The notes: generated by a model from the letters alone, not told the origin. Shown: positions 34,100 to 46,500, counted from the stretch's first letter. The stretch is 64,000 bases of DNA from Cranoglanis bouderius (GCA_023630585.1 CM042565.1:16832013-16896012), one strand, 5' to 3'. Program-made: numbers and translations.

Positions 34100-34500
34100 A
34101 CCTATCGGACCGATCGGACTTGTTTGTCCGGCACATCCAACAGATGCTCGATCGGGTTGAGATCTGGGGAATTTGGAGGCCAAGTCAACACCTTGAACCC
34201 TTTATCGTGCTCCTCAAACCATTCCTAAACAATTTTTGCAGTGTGGCAGGGCGCATTATCCTGCTGAAAGAGGCCACTGCCATTAGGGAATACCGTTGCC
34301 ATGAAGGGGTGTACTTCGTCTGTAACAATGTTTAGGTAGGTGGTACGAGTCAAAGTAACATCCAAATGAATGTCAGGACCCAAGGTTTCCCAGCAGAACA
34401 TCGCTCAGAGCATCACACTGCCTCCGCTGGCTCACCTTCTTCCCATAGTGCATCCTGGTGCCATCTCTTCCCCAGGTAAGCGACGCACAAGCCCTGCCGA
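34100..34500 (-). pseudogene. Tc1-like transposase C-terminal fragment (element I)
   Basis: Reading the minus strand across frames gives a QQDNAPCHTAKIVQ-like block at about 34,230-34,270 and LGLQIPQISTRS, the frame-shifted equivalent of a SPDLNPIEH block, at about 34,140-34,190. It is a short fragment without inverted repeats or an N-terminal domain, heavily decayed. Confidence 0.6.
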
Positions 34501-34554
34501 CCCACTTGCTGACTTATATATCCCACCCCTTGACAGGTGCCACCGTAATGAGAT

Positions 34555-34825
34555 AATCAATGTTATTCCAGTGTCAGCACTTTGTAACAGTCAGAGGTAA
34601 AGCTGTAACTTTCAAAAACTTCAAGACAAAGGAGTCTTATTGCTTTTTTGCTTTTTGTTTTATTAACTTCATGTTAATTATGTCAATTCTTAATAAAATT
34701 TAAAATTGTAATCACTGACAAATTGTTGTGCTATAAGAGGAATAAAACACTTCAAGGCGTGTTGTTATAACAATATAATCAACCCTGGAGTTGATTAGTT
34801 TTCTATAACAGCATACTGCGTTGCA
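34555..34825 (+). repeat. Dispersed repeat family X, copy 3 (partial)
   Basis: CCAGTGTCAGCACTTTGTAA and CAGTCAGAGGTAAAGCTGTA match copy 2. A TTGTTATAACAATATAATCA segment and TTTTCTATAACAGCA follow near 34,770-34,815. Confidence 0.65.
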
Positions 34826-34984
34826 TTTTATTCCTTACATAACACAGAGACAGTGTGATAAGAGAACATTCTGGTTAATGTTGAACAGCTCCGTTAACTG
34901 CTAGTGGGTCCAACAAACCATGTGTTTGCATACAGAATTACACATTCAGGAAATGTTTTGTTTCGGCTCACCTTTCTACCCTTC

Positions 34985-35103
34985 ACCCCAAAGCTGTCCA
35001 TCTCTCTCTCCATCTCTCTATCTCCACTTTCTCTCTCTCTCGCTCTCTCTCATTCCCCCATTTTCACATTTCCTCTACATCACCCTCCCTTTGCAACTAC
35101 CCA

Positions 35104-35138
<35 letters not shown>

Positions 35139-35171
35139 TCCCCAATGTTACACACACACACACACACACAC
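34985..35171. repeat. CT-rich tract and (CA)n
   Basis: CT-rich from 35,000, a pure CT run at 35,111-35,137 and a CA run at 35,149-35,171. Confidence 0.9.
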
Positions 35172-35199
35172 TCTGGATCATAGTGCATGTGTTAATTAA

Positions 35200-35480
35200 A
35201 CACTCTTTCAGATCATTCCCTCTCTCAAGTGGCTGCAGAGGCAGAAGCCATTAGGCAGAAAGCTCCGCTATCTGCATTTCCACGCGCAGCTCGCCGTGTA
35301 TTAAAGTGAAATTCATCCCGTAATTATCCGCCTCTGCGCCTGCCACCTGCCCCTGCGCGACACCTCCGCGCTGTTTCCCATCATGCCACGGGCCCAATTA
35401 GACCCTGACGGACCCCGCTAATTACGTTAATACAAAAAAAATCGCGCCTGCCTACGAAACAAGGGTCGTTATGTGCAAAA
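35200..35480. promoter_or_regulatory. Candidate conserved non-coding element
   Basis: A balanced, repeat-free block with CCCGTAATTATCCGCC, GCCCAATTAGACCC and CCGCTAATTACGTTAATAC, all homeodomain-type sites in GC-rich surroundings. No reading frame is credible. Inference only. Confidence 0.3.
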
Positions 35481-36340
35481 TATATGGTAATGAAACATTA
35501 GCCTTGATTTTATTTGGATTAAAAACAGTTAGAGGCATGCTGAAGTGATAAAGTGACGATGTGTGTCACTGAGAGTGTGCAGAGCGCAGTGTGTGGGGCT
35601 TTTGTCCCACAAATACAGTGTGTTGATGCTCAAGAAAAAGAATTGATGGAATTTTCATTCGGGAAGGACAGAGTTAAGAAAGGGGGTAAAAACAGAATCT
35701 AGACGACTAACACGACAAACGTTATAAAGAGAAAGGCCTAATCCTGGTTAGGGTCACGGTGGATTCGGAATCTATCCTGGGAATACAGGGAATGAGGCAG
35801 GAATACACTCTGGATGTGATGCCAGTCTGTCAGAGGGCACCAACACACGCACACACACCTAGGGGCAAAATAAACTGCTATTTTAAATTAAAAGTACAAC
35901 CATGAAAAGTTGGCAAAAACTACGGTTATTCCTATATGACTTATATGCAGCCTTGTTGTTGATGTCAGGTCCTACAGTTTAAAGAGCTCCTTCTTGGACT
36001 TGTACCTACATTTTTGTTCATATTGTTGCAAATTTTTGAAGTTCAGAAGCACAGTGCACCCAAAAAACCCCACATGAAATCTGACTTGTTGGCTCAAACT
36101 GAGCAGCATTTCCATGAAGTGAATTTTCAGTCAAAATATTTGATACCATATACCACATCCAGGCTGCTGTCTGACTTTAATCCAATCAGAAAATCAGATT
36201 CTTTCCATTCACACTGCATAAAATCTGGACCTGAGCTGCCTGTTTGAACAGAGCATTCATCATCTGAAAAATAATTACATAATAGTAATATGTTGTTATC
36301 TGCCTCACCAGTGCTGTATTTGATTAGAAAGTTGAAAATC
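35481..36340. other. Non-coding stretch with an L2-like repeat fragment
   Basis: At 35,745-35,872, GTCACGGTGGATTCGGAATC then GAATGAGGCAGGAATACACT, TGATGCCAGTCTGTCAGAGG and CACCTAGGGGCAAA match a LINE-derived repeat common in fishes, the counterpart of the fragment at 19,480-19,665. The remainder shows nothing recognisable. Confidence 0.5.
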
Positions 36341-36408
36341 TAAGTGTCATTCCTACGACTGAGTCAGCGTTCAACTACAATTCCCAGAATACTGCACAGC
36401 CTACAAAC

Positions 36409-38170
36409 ATGGACTACTACACCCAGTCACCACAGACGGAAGCCTGGAACCAAGGGGGAGAGGACACCGTCTCCTGTGACAGCTTCCTACGGCTTTTCCA
36501 ACGAGTGTTTGACCATTCTCCTGAGGGCAAAGAGACTGGAGAGCGACTCCTTGCACCTAAACAAGGTACCCAGAGTGCTACAGAATATGCTCTCAATGTC
36601 CACATTTTGGCTCCAGATAGCGGCTGTAACAAGACAGCTCTCAAGGTCGCCTATCTTCAAGGGCTAAATGAGGACCTACTCCTCGAACTGGCTTGCCGCG
36701 ATGACCAGGTAACCCTTGACTCATTGATCAACATGTCCATTCGTCTTGACACTTTGTTCAAGAACCGTTGAGTTGTGAATGCGACTGTCATTCCAGTTCC
36801 CGAAATCCAGGCCACAGAACCCATGCAACTTAAAAGCTTGGCGATGTGGAAAGCCAACGGCGTCATAAAATGAGTGGATTTATGTTTCGACTGTGGCAGT
36901 CCTCAACACCAGAGTGCGCAGTGCTCCTCACAACCCTCCGCCAAGGTTCCACAGCCCACAGCAGCCTTCAAACCTCGCTCCATCACAGTGAGTCCTGTCA
37001 GTTTTACCACAGTTAAGGAATTACAACGTTTTTTGGGCTTTGCCAATTTCTATTGGTGCTTCGTAGAAGGCTTCAGCAGCATAGCATCCCCATATACTGC
37101 CCTAGGGGATCAAGAAGTTGCAGTGGAGCCCCTCAGCAGATCAAGCTTTTTCCCAACTCAAGAAAGCCTTTACCCTACGAAGCCCTTCATAGTCGAGGTT
37201 GATGCATCAAAAACCGGTGTTGGGGCCGTCCTCTCACAGCGTTCAGGGGAGAAGCCCAAGCTCCACCCAGCAGCCTTCTTTTCTAAGAAGCTGTCCCCTG
37301 CTGAAACTATGACATCGGCAATCGGTAGTTCCTCACAGTAAAACTTGCCCTGGAAGTATGGTGTCAATGGCTGGAGGGGGCTCTCCTCATTCACCATTTG
37401 CCAAGAGATTGAATTCTCGTCAGGTACTCTGGGTGTTTTTCTTTACCCGCTTCGACTTCACCCTCTCCTACTGCCCAGGATCCAAAAACACCAAAGGAGA
37501 CTCCCTCTCCCGCATGTACCCAGCGCCTCCTTGGCCATGGGACACCCTGGCACTCACAAGACACACAGAATGCATAGAACAACTGCAAGGCAAATACTAG
37601 TGGCCACAGATGCTGATCATGCACCGGTTTTCCAAATCCCTATGCCTGATTCCTCTACCTGGACTGCCATCAGCCTTCAAAAAGGCAGAACCTGTGTTTG
37701 ATCATGTGTTTCGGTACTTTGGCATCCTGGAAGACATAGTGAGTGAGTGACCAGAGGGTCCAGTTCACATCCCAAGTGTGGAGGGGTTTCATGGAAAAAC
37801 TGGGCATCTTGGTAAGCCTGATGTCAGGCTACCACCCCCAAGCTAACAGCCAAACTGAAAGGGCTAACCAGGAGACTGGGTGCTTTCTACAGGCTTTCTG
37901 TGCCGACAATCAGGAGGACTGGGCACAATTCCTCCCTTGGGCCGAGTAAACCCAAAACTCCCTAAAGTTTTGGTTCCAGCAGAGTGAGCAGGTGTGGGAA
38001 CAAGGCCAACACCTAAAGCATGCAGCCCAAGTCACCAAAAAATTTGCAGACAGATGCCGAGGAGAGACACCCAACTATGAACCAGGTGATCAGTTATGGC
38101 TCTCCACCAGAGAGCTACGGGTCACAGACGGAAGCCAAAAGTTGACGCAAAAGTTTTTCGCTAACTAAGT
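36409..38170 (+). pseudogene. Ty3/gypsy LTR-retrotransposon remnant (gag-pol, internally deleted)
   Basis: Plus-strand blocks appear in canonical order. A gag-like frame (36,409-36,771) is interrupted by TGA at 36,769 and again at 36,871. A CCHC zinc knuckle (CFDCGSPQHQSAQC) lies at about 36,883-36,924. The frame then jumps directly to the end of the reverse transcriptase (ELQRFLGFANFY) and RNase H (FIVEVDASKTGVGAVLSQ), so protease and the reverse transcriptase catalytic core are missing. After further frameshifts come a chromodomain-proximal integrase stretch with VQFTSQVWRGFMEKLG and YHPQANSQTERANQE (37,743-37,949). No long terminal repeats are recognisable. The copy is dead. Confidence 0.85.
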
Positions 38171-38199
38171 AAAGTTACCCAAATCACCAACCTACAGGT

Positions 38200-39054
38200 A
38201 ATATTAGTTCTCCTTATGTCATGTAGAAAAAAACTATATTAAATTATATCATTAAACTCATTATTTCATGAAACGTGTAATTAATTTCACAAGTTGACAT
38301 TCAATGGAAAATTAATTTTCAAATTACTGAACAATTTCCATACCTCAAAGTTCAACTTTCAGTGTTTCATGTCTTCCGGTGTTACTTCCTGTAACCAGAA
38401 TATGAAATACATCAGATTTTATTTGGTGTTAAACTTGTTTGTTTTATGGAAATATTGGAAATATGTGCAGAAATGTAAATATACTGAACTTCAATACCTA
38501 CAGTACAGCAGATAATGACTGACTTGAATGACACAAGTCCAGCTGGACACAAATAATCACTGTTTAGGAGTTGATTAAACAGTGTAATTCGACATTATAT
38601 GTACTAATTCAACAATGAAAACTTAATTTAGTAAAATAAATGTATTACTGTAAGGCTGGGAAGGGATTTGGACGACTGTAAACTATAAACTTACCTCAGC
38701 CACTTACCTCACTTCACTCACAGAACAAATTGATCAAATGTTTCTGATGTACATTTTAAAATTTAGGCGATTTCTATATTTTTATACAAAATAAACAGAT
38801 ATATATTTTTTTTAATTTTTTTTTTAGACAAGCTGTGTTCTAATGAACTAGCAGCTGTCAGTCAAGCTAACGGCTGATTCACTGTCTCACAAAGAAGAAG
38901 AAATGTCTTTACAAACAGATTTTTAAAAAGATGAACTGTGCGGGGAAAGGGAAAAAGGGGGGAAATGTTTGGAGCTGTCAGTCAGTGTCTTTTAAAAAGA
39001 AAGCAGTGTGATTTATCGTGTGGTAGGTTAGATTAGCTTAGCTTTTTCTTTCCT
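38200..39054. other. AT-rich non-coding stretch, no gene seen
   Basis: Low-complexity A/T patches near 38,800-38,826. No domain-bearing frame is seen. Confidence 0.45.
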
Positions 39055-39470
39055 GTCAGGTCGGCGGGGTGCCCGCGCGAAACAGAACAGTGTCCTCGCG
39101 CTAATTAGCAACCGCACTGAGGAAGCTCGCGCGAACTGAATGCTCTTTCCGCGCGCGCATCTCTCACACTCTCTCTCTCTCTTCATCGCGATCAGTCAAC
39201 CGTGTACAATCATCCACCTGCTCCAAACAAACGGTGCGCTTTTTTTTTTTTTTTTTTGGTCTTTTTGTCCTAAAAACAGAACAAAACAAAAAAAAGTTTA
39301 AATGGCGTTTTTATTTACGCGGATCATGACCCCCTCGCGCGCATCCTGACCAAGGTCTCGCGCCTCGCGCTGTAATGAATGGGCTCGAGCTCTGTCATTA
39401 CGCACTTTAGCTGCGTATCATTGTCAGTGTAATGGCCTCCCACGTCTGTAGCACACAAGCTAAACAGGAT
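39055..39470. promoter_or_regulatory. CpG-rich block, candidate regulatory region
   Basis: CpG dinucleotides cluster strongly (GCCCGCGCGAAACAG, GAAGCTCGCGCGAACTG, CTTTCCGCGCGCGCATC, CCCCTCGCGCGCATCC, TCTCGCGCCTCGCGC) against a CpG-poor background, together with GCGCTAATTAGCAACC and TGTCATTACGCAC. A T run splits it at 39,240-39,258. It could be a CpG-island promoter of an unseen transcript or a regulatory element. No coding exon is recognisable. Confidence 0.35.
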
Positions 39471-39794
39471 AAAAGGGGGGGAAAACAGAAAGAAAAGAAT
39501 AGAGAAGCTTCACAGCGAGGCTTGTATTGCAAACTGTATCTCTTTATATAAAGGTTATTGAGAGACTGTTTTTAAAATACATGTTCAGATGTATTGGGAC
39601 AGTTTTTGTTTTTGTGCATGTATCCTTGCTATAATAAATCAAAGTCACACACACACACACACATTTCTGAAATCATCCTCATGATAACTGAAGGAAAAAT
39701 CCAATCCAAAAGAAGCATGGCTTTTGTCAAAACTGACTGAAAGACATTTTAATTACATATTCACTAATTTGGGCTTTTACTTTCATTCTCAATG

Positions 39795-39850
39795 ACATTG
39801 CAGTGTTAGCTCAGTGGTTAAAATGTTGGACTTCTGATCAAAAAGTCGTA
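39795..39850 (+). mobile_element. tRNA-derived SINE head fragment
   Basis: GTGTTAGCTCAGTGGTTA then TGTTGGACTTCTGATC are nearly the same as the head at 1,884-1,925. The rest is lost. Confidence 0.6.
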
Positions 39851-39889
39851 CACGGACACCTGAATATCATATATCTTATATGTGTTTGT

Positions 39890-40335
39890 TGAACATCCCA
39901 TTCCAGATTTATTCCCCTTTTTACTATTACAATAAGCTCCACTCTTCTGGGAAGGCTTTCCACTAGATTTTGGTAGCGTGGCTGTGGGCATTTGTGTTCA
40001 TTCAGCTACAAGAGCATTAGTGAGGTTGAGGTCAGGTGCTGATGTTGATGTGAGGAGCCTCCGGTTCCAGTTCATTCCAAAGGTGTTCAGTGGGGTTGAG
40101 GTCAGGGCTCTGTGCAGGACATTCGAATTCTTCCAACTTCTTCCAGCCTTAACACACCATGTCTTCATGGAGCTCGCTTTGTGCACATGGGCGTCGTCAT
40201 GCTGGAACTGTGTTTGGGCCTCTTAGTTCCTAGACATTCAATACAATTATGTGCTTCACACTTTGTAGCAACAGAAGAACCACATGTGTTGGTATATGTG
40301 ATGGTCAGGTGTCCATGAACTTTTGACCATATAGT
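39890..40335 (-). pseudogene. Tc1-like transposase C-terminal fragment with one arm (element J)
   Basis: The minus-strand frame at 40,186-39,998 encodes SSMKTWCVKAGRSWKN and ends TNALVAEWTQMPTATL when read past the first stop. A frame-shifted SPDLNP-type block lies in between (ALTSTPLNTFGMNWNRR). GGTCAGGTGTCCATGAAC followed by TTTTGACCATATAGTGTA at 40,302-40,337 looks like the element end. The other half is absent. Confidence 0.6.
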
Positions 40336-40337
40336 GT

Positions 40338-40917
40338 ACTAAATAGTACGCCTGAATAATGTTCTATCTTTCCCAGTCTACTTTATTCCCCTGCTTATTA
40401 AGACGTTTCATAAAAACACTGTTTAATGCAGTTAAATACATTATTTAACAGTATTTGTGAGTGTTTCCTGCATCCATTAGATCCCTTCACTTTTCTATTC
40501 TCCATGTACTGTATTTTAAGGAGGCCCCATTTAACATGAACCATGTTTGGTAATTTGGGACAGCATGAAAATGATTAAATTATAAATATCTGTACATGAT
40601 CGGAACTAACATTATACTTATTTTGTCGCAGTAGTAAATCTTATGTATATATGCATCATTAATATAAGGAATATATGAATCTTGTTAACCTTATCAAAAC
40701 ACTACCTAAAGCATGTGTCATTTTTGCTACCTCAGGTTTTCAGGCTGAACTTCCTGTTTGATGATGGCCACACCCCACGTATGATGTCACATGAATTATG
40801 TCATGTTGCTTCTGTCAAGTAGTATGGCTCAGAAACGTTTTGAATTTAATTTATCAAGGCAGAAAATAAATGTTACTAAATGAAACTGTCCCATTTTACC
40901 TGAATTTACAGTATATT

Positions 40918-40978
<61 letters not shown>

Positions 40979-42537
40979 ATCATTATCATCGCCTAACCTC
41001 AAAATTTGTGTTTTAAAGCTTTTCATATGTGCCTCCCCAGAGTGTTATATACCTAAATGACAGCATATGGGGGGAAAAAATTGTATAAAAGTTGTTTCAG
41101 AGATACGATACTAATGTTAATTTTATATAATTTAATTGTCTTGAATCATGCGCTTGAGGTTGTGTACAGGCCAGATGTATTTAACACCCAGGTACAAGAC
41201 AAAATATTTTGATCTAGAGATGTGCATTGGGACTGAGATATCATGGCACCCCTGCAAAAAAGTTTTCACTCTCATGCGGACAGGAGATACGATAAGATGA
41301 GATGCGATGTATTGCATTGCTTTCTCTTATTATATGTATATTAAGCTTTACTTTTAATTGAGTAAAGCATACTTGTTTGTTAGGAGAAAAGGTGACTGAT
41401 GAGGTTTTTTTTTTTTACTCATTCTGGAATTAAATTTCTTTTTCTCTTTCTGTTCACATGGCGACTCGCTGCGCTGCGCTGCGACCTTTGACCCCTGCCT
41501 TTTCCTGTTCTGGTGGGGGGGGGGGGGGGGGGCTGTCGGAGGCACCTGTAGACAGGCAGGTGACAGAGAAACTGAGAAACATAGCTGTGTCTCTGTAGCC
41601 TTCTGGGTAAAGGCCACAGAAGAAAGCGCAGATTAGGGTCTCTTTGTATCTGTCAGCATTAAACAAATTAATCCATTGCTGCTCATCTGAGGGTAAAATC
41701 TCTAGATTTACTGTTTCTATAGAAGCAATGCCTGAGGTCGCTCACACTGCCTCGCCCTCTAAAGCCTGAAACATATTTTAAACCCTTTATTATTGCTTAA
41801 TTATGGAATCTAGGGAAAAGGAGATGTGCTTTGTGAAGGAGTGGGCTACGCGCCAGCCAGGGTCAATATAAACTCCAGTGGTAAACATTAAAAAGAAAGC
41901 AAACAACAAAACACATCGTCGCCTCCGACTCCAAGCCTTTAAGGGTGGCTTCCTCACACAGACGCTCAAAAGCACTTTTGTGCAGTAGTGAGCTTTTTTT
42001 TTTTTTTTTTTTTGTTCATCACTAAGCCTCAGCTAAACACACTAAGCAGATAAAGGGGTCTTTATAGAAGAAAAGGCCATGTTCCCTTTTGAGACCCTTT
42101 GGGAATAATTCAGGATCAAAGCAGCAAGTTATATTATAGGATTATTAATAATGTTATAATTTTGATACATGTCAGTGCATTACGCAGCAGGAGACCTCCA
42201 CAGAAATGTTCTGGGGTTTTTTTGTTTGTTTTTTGTTTTTTTTTAATAAAGGGGGTGGGGCAAAGTAGGCCACAGAGCCACATGGTTTGGGTCAAACTGT
42301 GTCAACTCGAGTTAGGTACAGCTGAGCGGCTTCTCTAAAACCCATCCACGCCGGTTTTATATTCAGCCCAACGTTCCTTTTATGTCATTATGGTTCTGAT
42401 TGTTCCTAAATTGAAAAGATTTGAGTTTAAATGTATTTCTTTAGCAGGTTGTGCTTTTTATTTTCAGCTCCATGAGGGGGAAAAAAACAGACTCTGAAGC
42501 AACATTCATGTTTGTTAAAATGGAATAGCATTTAGAA
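40338..42537. other. Non-coding stretch, no gene seen
   Basis: Includes a GT run at 40,921-40,977, an 18-base G run at 41,515-41,532, T runs at 41,406-41,417 and 41,995-42,013, and AT-rich sequence. Confidence 0.5.
40921..40977. repeat. (TG)n microsatellite
   Basis: An uninterrupted TG run of 57 bp. Confidence 0.97.
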
Positions 42538-42555
42538 ATAATAATAATAATAGTC

Positions 42556-42617
<62 letters not shown>

Positions 42618-42699
42618 AATATTTGGGATTTAGGTATTTTTTAAATAAATAAATATATAATAAATGAACATGACAGAATACTACTACTACTACTACTAC

Positions 42700-42738
<39 letters not shown>
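42538..42738. repeat. Compound trinucleotide repeats (ATA, AGA, TAC, TAA)
   Basis: Runs of ATA (42,556-42,589), AGA (42,589-42,618), then after about 60 bp TAC (42,681-42,700) and TAA (42,700-42,737). Four different trinucleotide motifs in 200 bp. Confidence 0.95.
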
Positions 42739-42739
<1 letters not shown>

Positions 42740-42914
42740 GGTGAAGTGATTTCCACATTTTTAGATATAATAAAATTAGCTATTTAAATAGGGATACAAA
42801 ATTAATTAATTCAAAATATATATATTTATAAATAAATACTCCACTAGTAAGTCGATATAATAACAACTATAGTTGTATAATAAGAGCCTCTTTTTTCCAG
42901 CGTTAATATTTTTC

Positions 42915-43112
42915 TTATTGGTCCATTGAAAGCGACTGATTTGTAGTTAGTAGTATTTGTAGTTGTTAATCTGTTGAGAGAACTACAGACACAGCAGCGG
43001 AAATACACGAACGCCATGACGCTACGTCATCAACACGCGCCGATGGGCAAAATCTCCCCCTAACGAGAAGGTTCATGTCTCAAGGCCGTTTTATTTTGCA
43101 GGGAAGAGGTTT
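42915..43112 (+). promoter_or_regulatory. mtif3: Probable mtif3 promoter and non-coding first exon
   Basis: An inverted CCAAT box (ATTGGTCC, 42,917-42,924) and a TGACGCTACGTCATCA palindromic CRE/ATF-like site (43,017-43,032) lie about 500 bp before the coding start. CTACGTCATCAACACGCGCC is the most GC-rich patch locally. A possible non-coding first exon ends near GGGAAGAG/GTTTGT (43,101-43,114). The first exon boundary is inferred. Confidence 0.45.
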
Positions 43113-43522
43113 GTGTTTTTCAGTTTGGTCATTTTTTAATAGAATTAGTAGCGAATTAACACTTTGTGCGGATTTTTTTGACTCTCACGTCAGTAAATCA
43201 GCGACTTGAACAACGTTATACTTTGTGTTTTGACAGTCAGACTCCAGCAGGGCGCTTTAAAACAGCGTGAACAGTCAGGGATTTCGTTTATTACCTTGAG
43301 AGTAGGTTGGGAATGTAGGGATTTTTATCCATAGCAATGTTAATAGCATAAATTATTTAATTAATTAAATTAATTATTTTACTGTTCTTGTTTTTTTCTA
43401 TCTGCTTTTTAGCATGTTTTTATACTAGCAAGTGATAATTTTCCAGATTTGATTCATTTTAAGATTTTCTTCCCACCTTTACTCTAAAAAACAGATATAT
43501 GTGTCTTGTTCTCTTCCACAGA

Positions 43523-46500
43523 ATGTCTTTAGGTTGTCTGAGGTTGGCTCTGAGCCGTGCAGCGAGAGCCTCATGTGCCACGACAAACCCAGTGACACTC
43601 CTCCTTCTGTATAAACCCCAGTCTAACAGAACCACATGGGGTTACCTGGGCATAAAGCTCCAGCAGTGGACACTGTTCTCCACCGTAGCGGGTGACGATG
43701 GAGACACCGCCGAGGATGAACCACAGGAGAAGAAGAAGAAGAAGAAACAGGACCCGAAAGCTCGAACCACCATCAGCAGCGTGGGCAGGAAGATCCACCA
43801 ACGCCACCTGCTCCTGCTGGACGAGGAGGGCGAGAACCTGGGGACCATGCACCGGGCCGACGCCTTGAGGCTCATGGATGAAAAAGGGCTGAAGCTGGTG
43901 CCTGTGAACGAGCACGCCGAGCCGCCGGTGTACCGGCTCATGAGCGGGAAACAGATTCACGAGGAGCAGATGAAACTGCGGGAGAAACAGAAAACCAAGG
44001 CGACAGGTGAGTGCTGTAGGACATGTGTATCATTCCCATACTCTAACAACTGATGCTGATGTAACAGAAATATATTTAATGACAGTTTAGACAGGTTTCT
44101 GGGACTGACAGGCACAGAGTCCATGTCTTCTTCACTAGGAGTTACAGTCAGAGGGACCCCACTGTGCATTCAAGTCCTCCTGGGAAGTTCGTTTTTACGA
44201 GTTGGGAAGTCGTAATTACGACATCAGGTGCATTCAAGTCACTTTGGTCGGAGCAAGATGGCGCGTGTACCTTTCCTTAATTACCTACAAAAAAATACAG
44301 CAAGGTTTCTAAATTCTACTTCTAGAAAATGAAGAACAAAGAATGCGCATCAGGTGTGTGTTGTTGTTTTTTATGTTTTTAAATAAATTTATGAAGACAC
44401 TGTAAACTTTATCGTTACATATTATATCATAATTGTACAATGCTATAGTATTTTGTGCAGCCAATTAGCTTTCAACAAGTTTACCGTCAACTACAGACGT
44501 TGCATCCATTGATTCCACCGTGTTTTCTTACTGACACGCCCTCAACTCAGAAACTCGGGGCTCAGAGGAAACCCCAGGTTTCCCACTCGTAAATACGTCT
44601 TTGTGGTGGCGTTCATTTGCGTTAGACTCATAAATACGATCTTTCCGACATGACTTGAACGTACCACCATACCGCAAGTGGTGGAGACCAGCGAGAGGGA
44701 GGGACTTACACTGCAAGTGGGTGGGGTTAAGGTTAGGGAAGATAGCCAGTAGAATCGAGCTGTACCACCTCTTTGGAGCTGGCTCCAGGCTGCAGAGATA
44801 CATGTCTCCCTTCATTACGACTGACAAGTGTAGAGGCCACACCTACTTTACTGACAGGTACACAGGCCATGCCTTCTTTCATGGGAATGACAAGACTAGT
44901 AGACTGACTGACTGAGGCCTTCCTTAATAGGACTGACCGACACAAAGGCCACACCTCCTTCACTAACACTGACAGGCACAGAGAAGCATTGGTGATATTG
45001 GACTTTACCGTGCGAGTGTGTTCCCTCCTGCAGGTGTAGTCCAGGTGAAGGACCTGACTCTGTCCTCTGATATCGCTCCACATGACCTTGACACAAAACT
45101 GAAACAAGTAACGAGCTGGCTGGAGAAAAAGCACCATGTGAGACTGACGCTGAAGCCGAGACGGGACCAGAGCGAGCAGGCGTTGGTAATCTCACACACT
45201 GACCATCCTTATCACAGCGTTATGTACTTATTACAGCTTTATTAATAAAACCTCATACACTGACCTCCATTAATACTGACAACTAATCATGATTAGTTCA
45301 TCATCATGATAATCATTTTAAAAAAAAGAACAGGCTGAAAACAAACCCATTCATGCTGTTATTTAGGACACAGTTAGTAGATAAGGATAAGTACTAACCC
45401 CATTTCGAGTTGGGATTTTTTCTAAAATGCAATAAAAAAAAAATCTGTGATTTGTCAAGTCTCTTGAAACTTTAATTAACTGACAAAAGTATAAAGAAAA
45501 GATATTCAGTGTTTTCACTGACCAACTTTTTTTTTTTGATGGCTTCAACACAGTCAAAAAAAAGTTGGGACAGAGGCATGTTTACCGCTGTGTTACATCA
45601 CCCTTCCTTTTAATGACATTTTTTAATGGTTTGGGATCTGAGGAGACTAATTGTTGCAGCTTTGCAAGTGGAATTTTTGCTCGTTCTTGCTTGATACAAG
45701 ACTTCAGCTGCTCAACAGTCCTTGGTCTCCATTGTCTGATTCTCCTCTTCATGATGCGCCATAGGAGACAGATCTGGACTGCTGGCAGACCAGTCAAGCA
45801 CACGCACTCTGTGTCTACGAAGCCATGCTGTTGTAGCACGTGCAGAATGAGGCCTGGCATCGTCCTGGTGAAATAACCATGGAAAAACCTGGGAAAAGAC
45901 TTTGCCTTGATGGCAGCATATGTCTTTCTAAAATCCCAATGTACATCTCCGCGTCAATGGTACCTTCACACATATGCGAGTCCCCCATCCCGTGGGCACT
46001 GATGCACCCCCATACCATCACAGATGCTGGCTTTTGCACCTTTCACTTATAACAGTCTGGTTTCTAAAATTCTAAATTTGTTCATATTTATAAAATACAA
46101 TTAAGTTGGTCAGTGAAAACAATGAATATCTTTTCTTTGTACTTTTGTCAGTTAAAGTTTCAAGAGACTTGACAAATCAAAGATTTTTGTTTTTATTGAA
46201 TTTCAGAAAAAATCCCAACTTTTATGGAAATGTGGTTAGTATTTACGGTAAATGTTTTATTTATGAACCACTTTTTTACCATTTTAAGCTCCAACAGGAC
46301 TCAGGATGAAGCGTACAGATCATTATCTCTGAGGAGTTTGTAATAATTATTATTAAGCGTCTCTCCTTGAAATAACACGTTATAAAACGAACACAATCAA
46401 AACCTTAAAGCACAAAGGCAAAATGTCTGTATGTGTAACTTCTGAAATCGTGTAGTGAGCTAGTTAGTTCAGTCTGCTAGCTAGCTACAGGTAAAGGTGT

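Noticed and set aside
34120..34335. A plus-strand frame of about 70 codons beginning MFVRHIQQMLDRVEIWGIW
   Set aside because: It is the antisense of a decayed Tc1-type transposase. The minus strand carries the DNAPCHTAK block, which explains the sequence.
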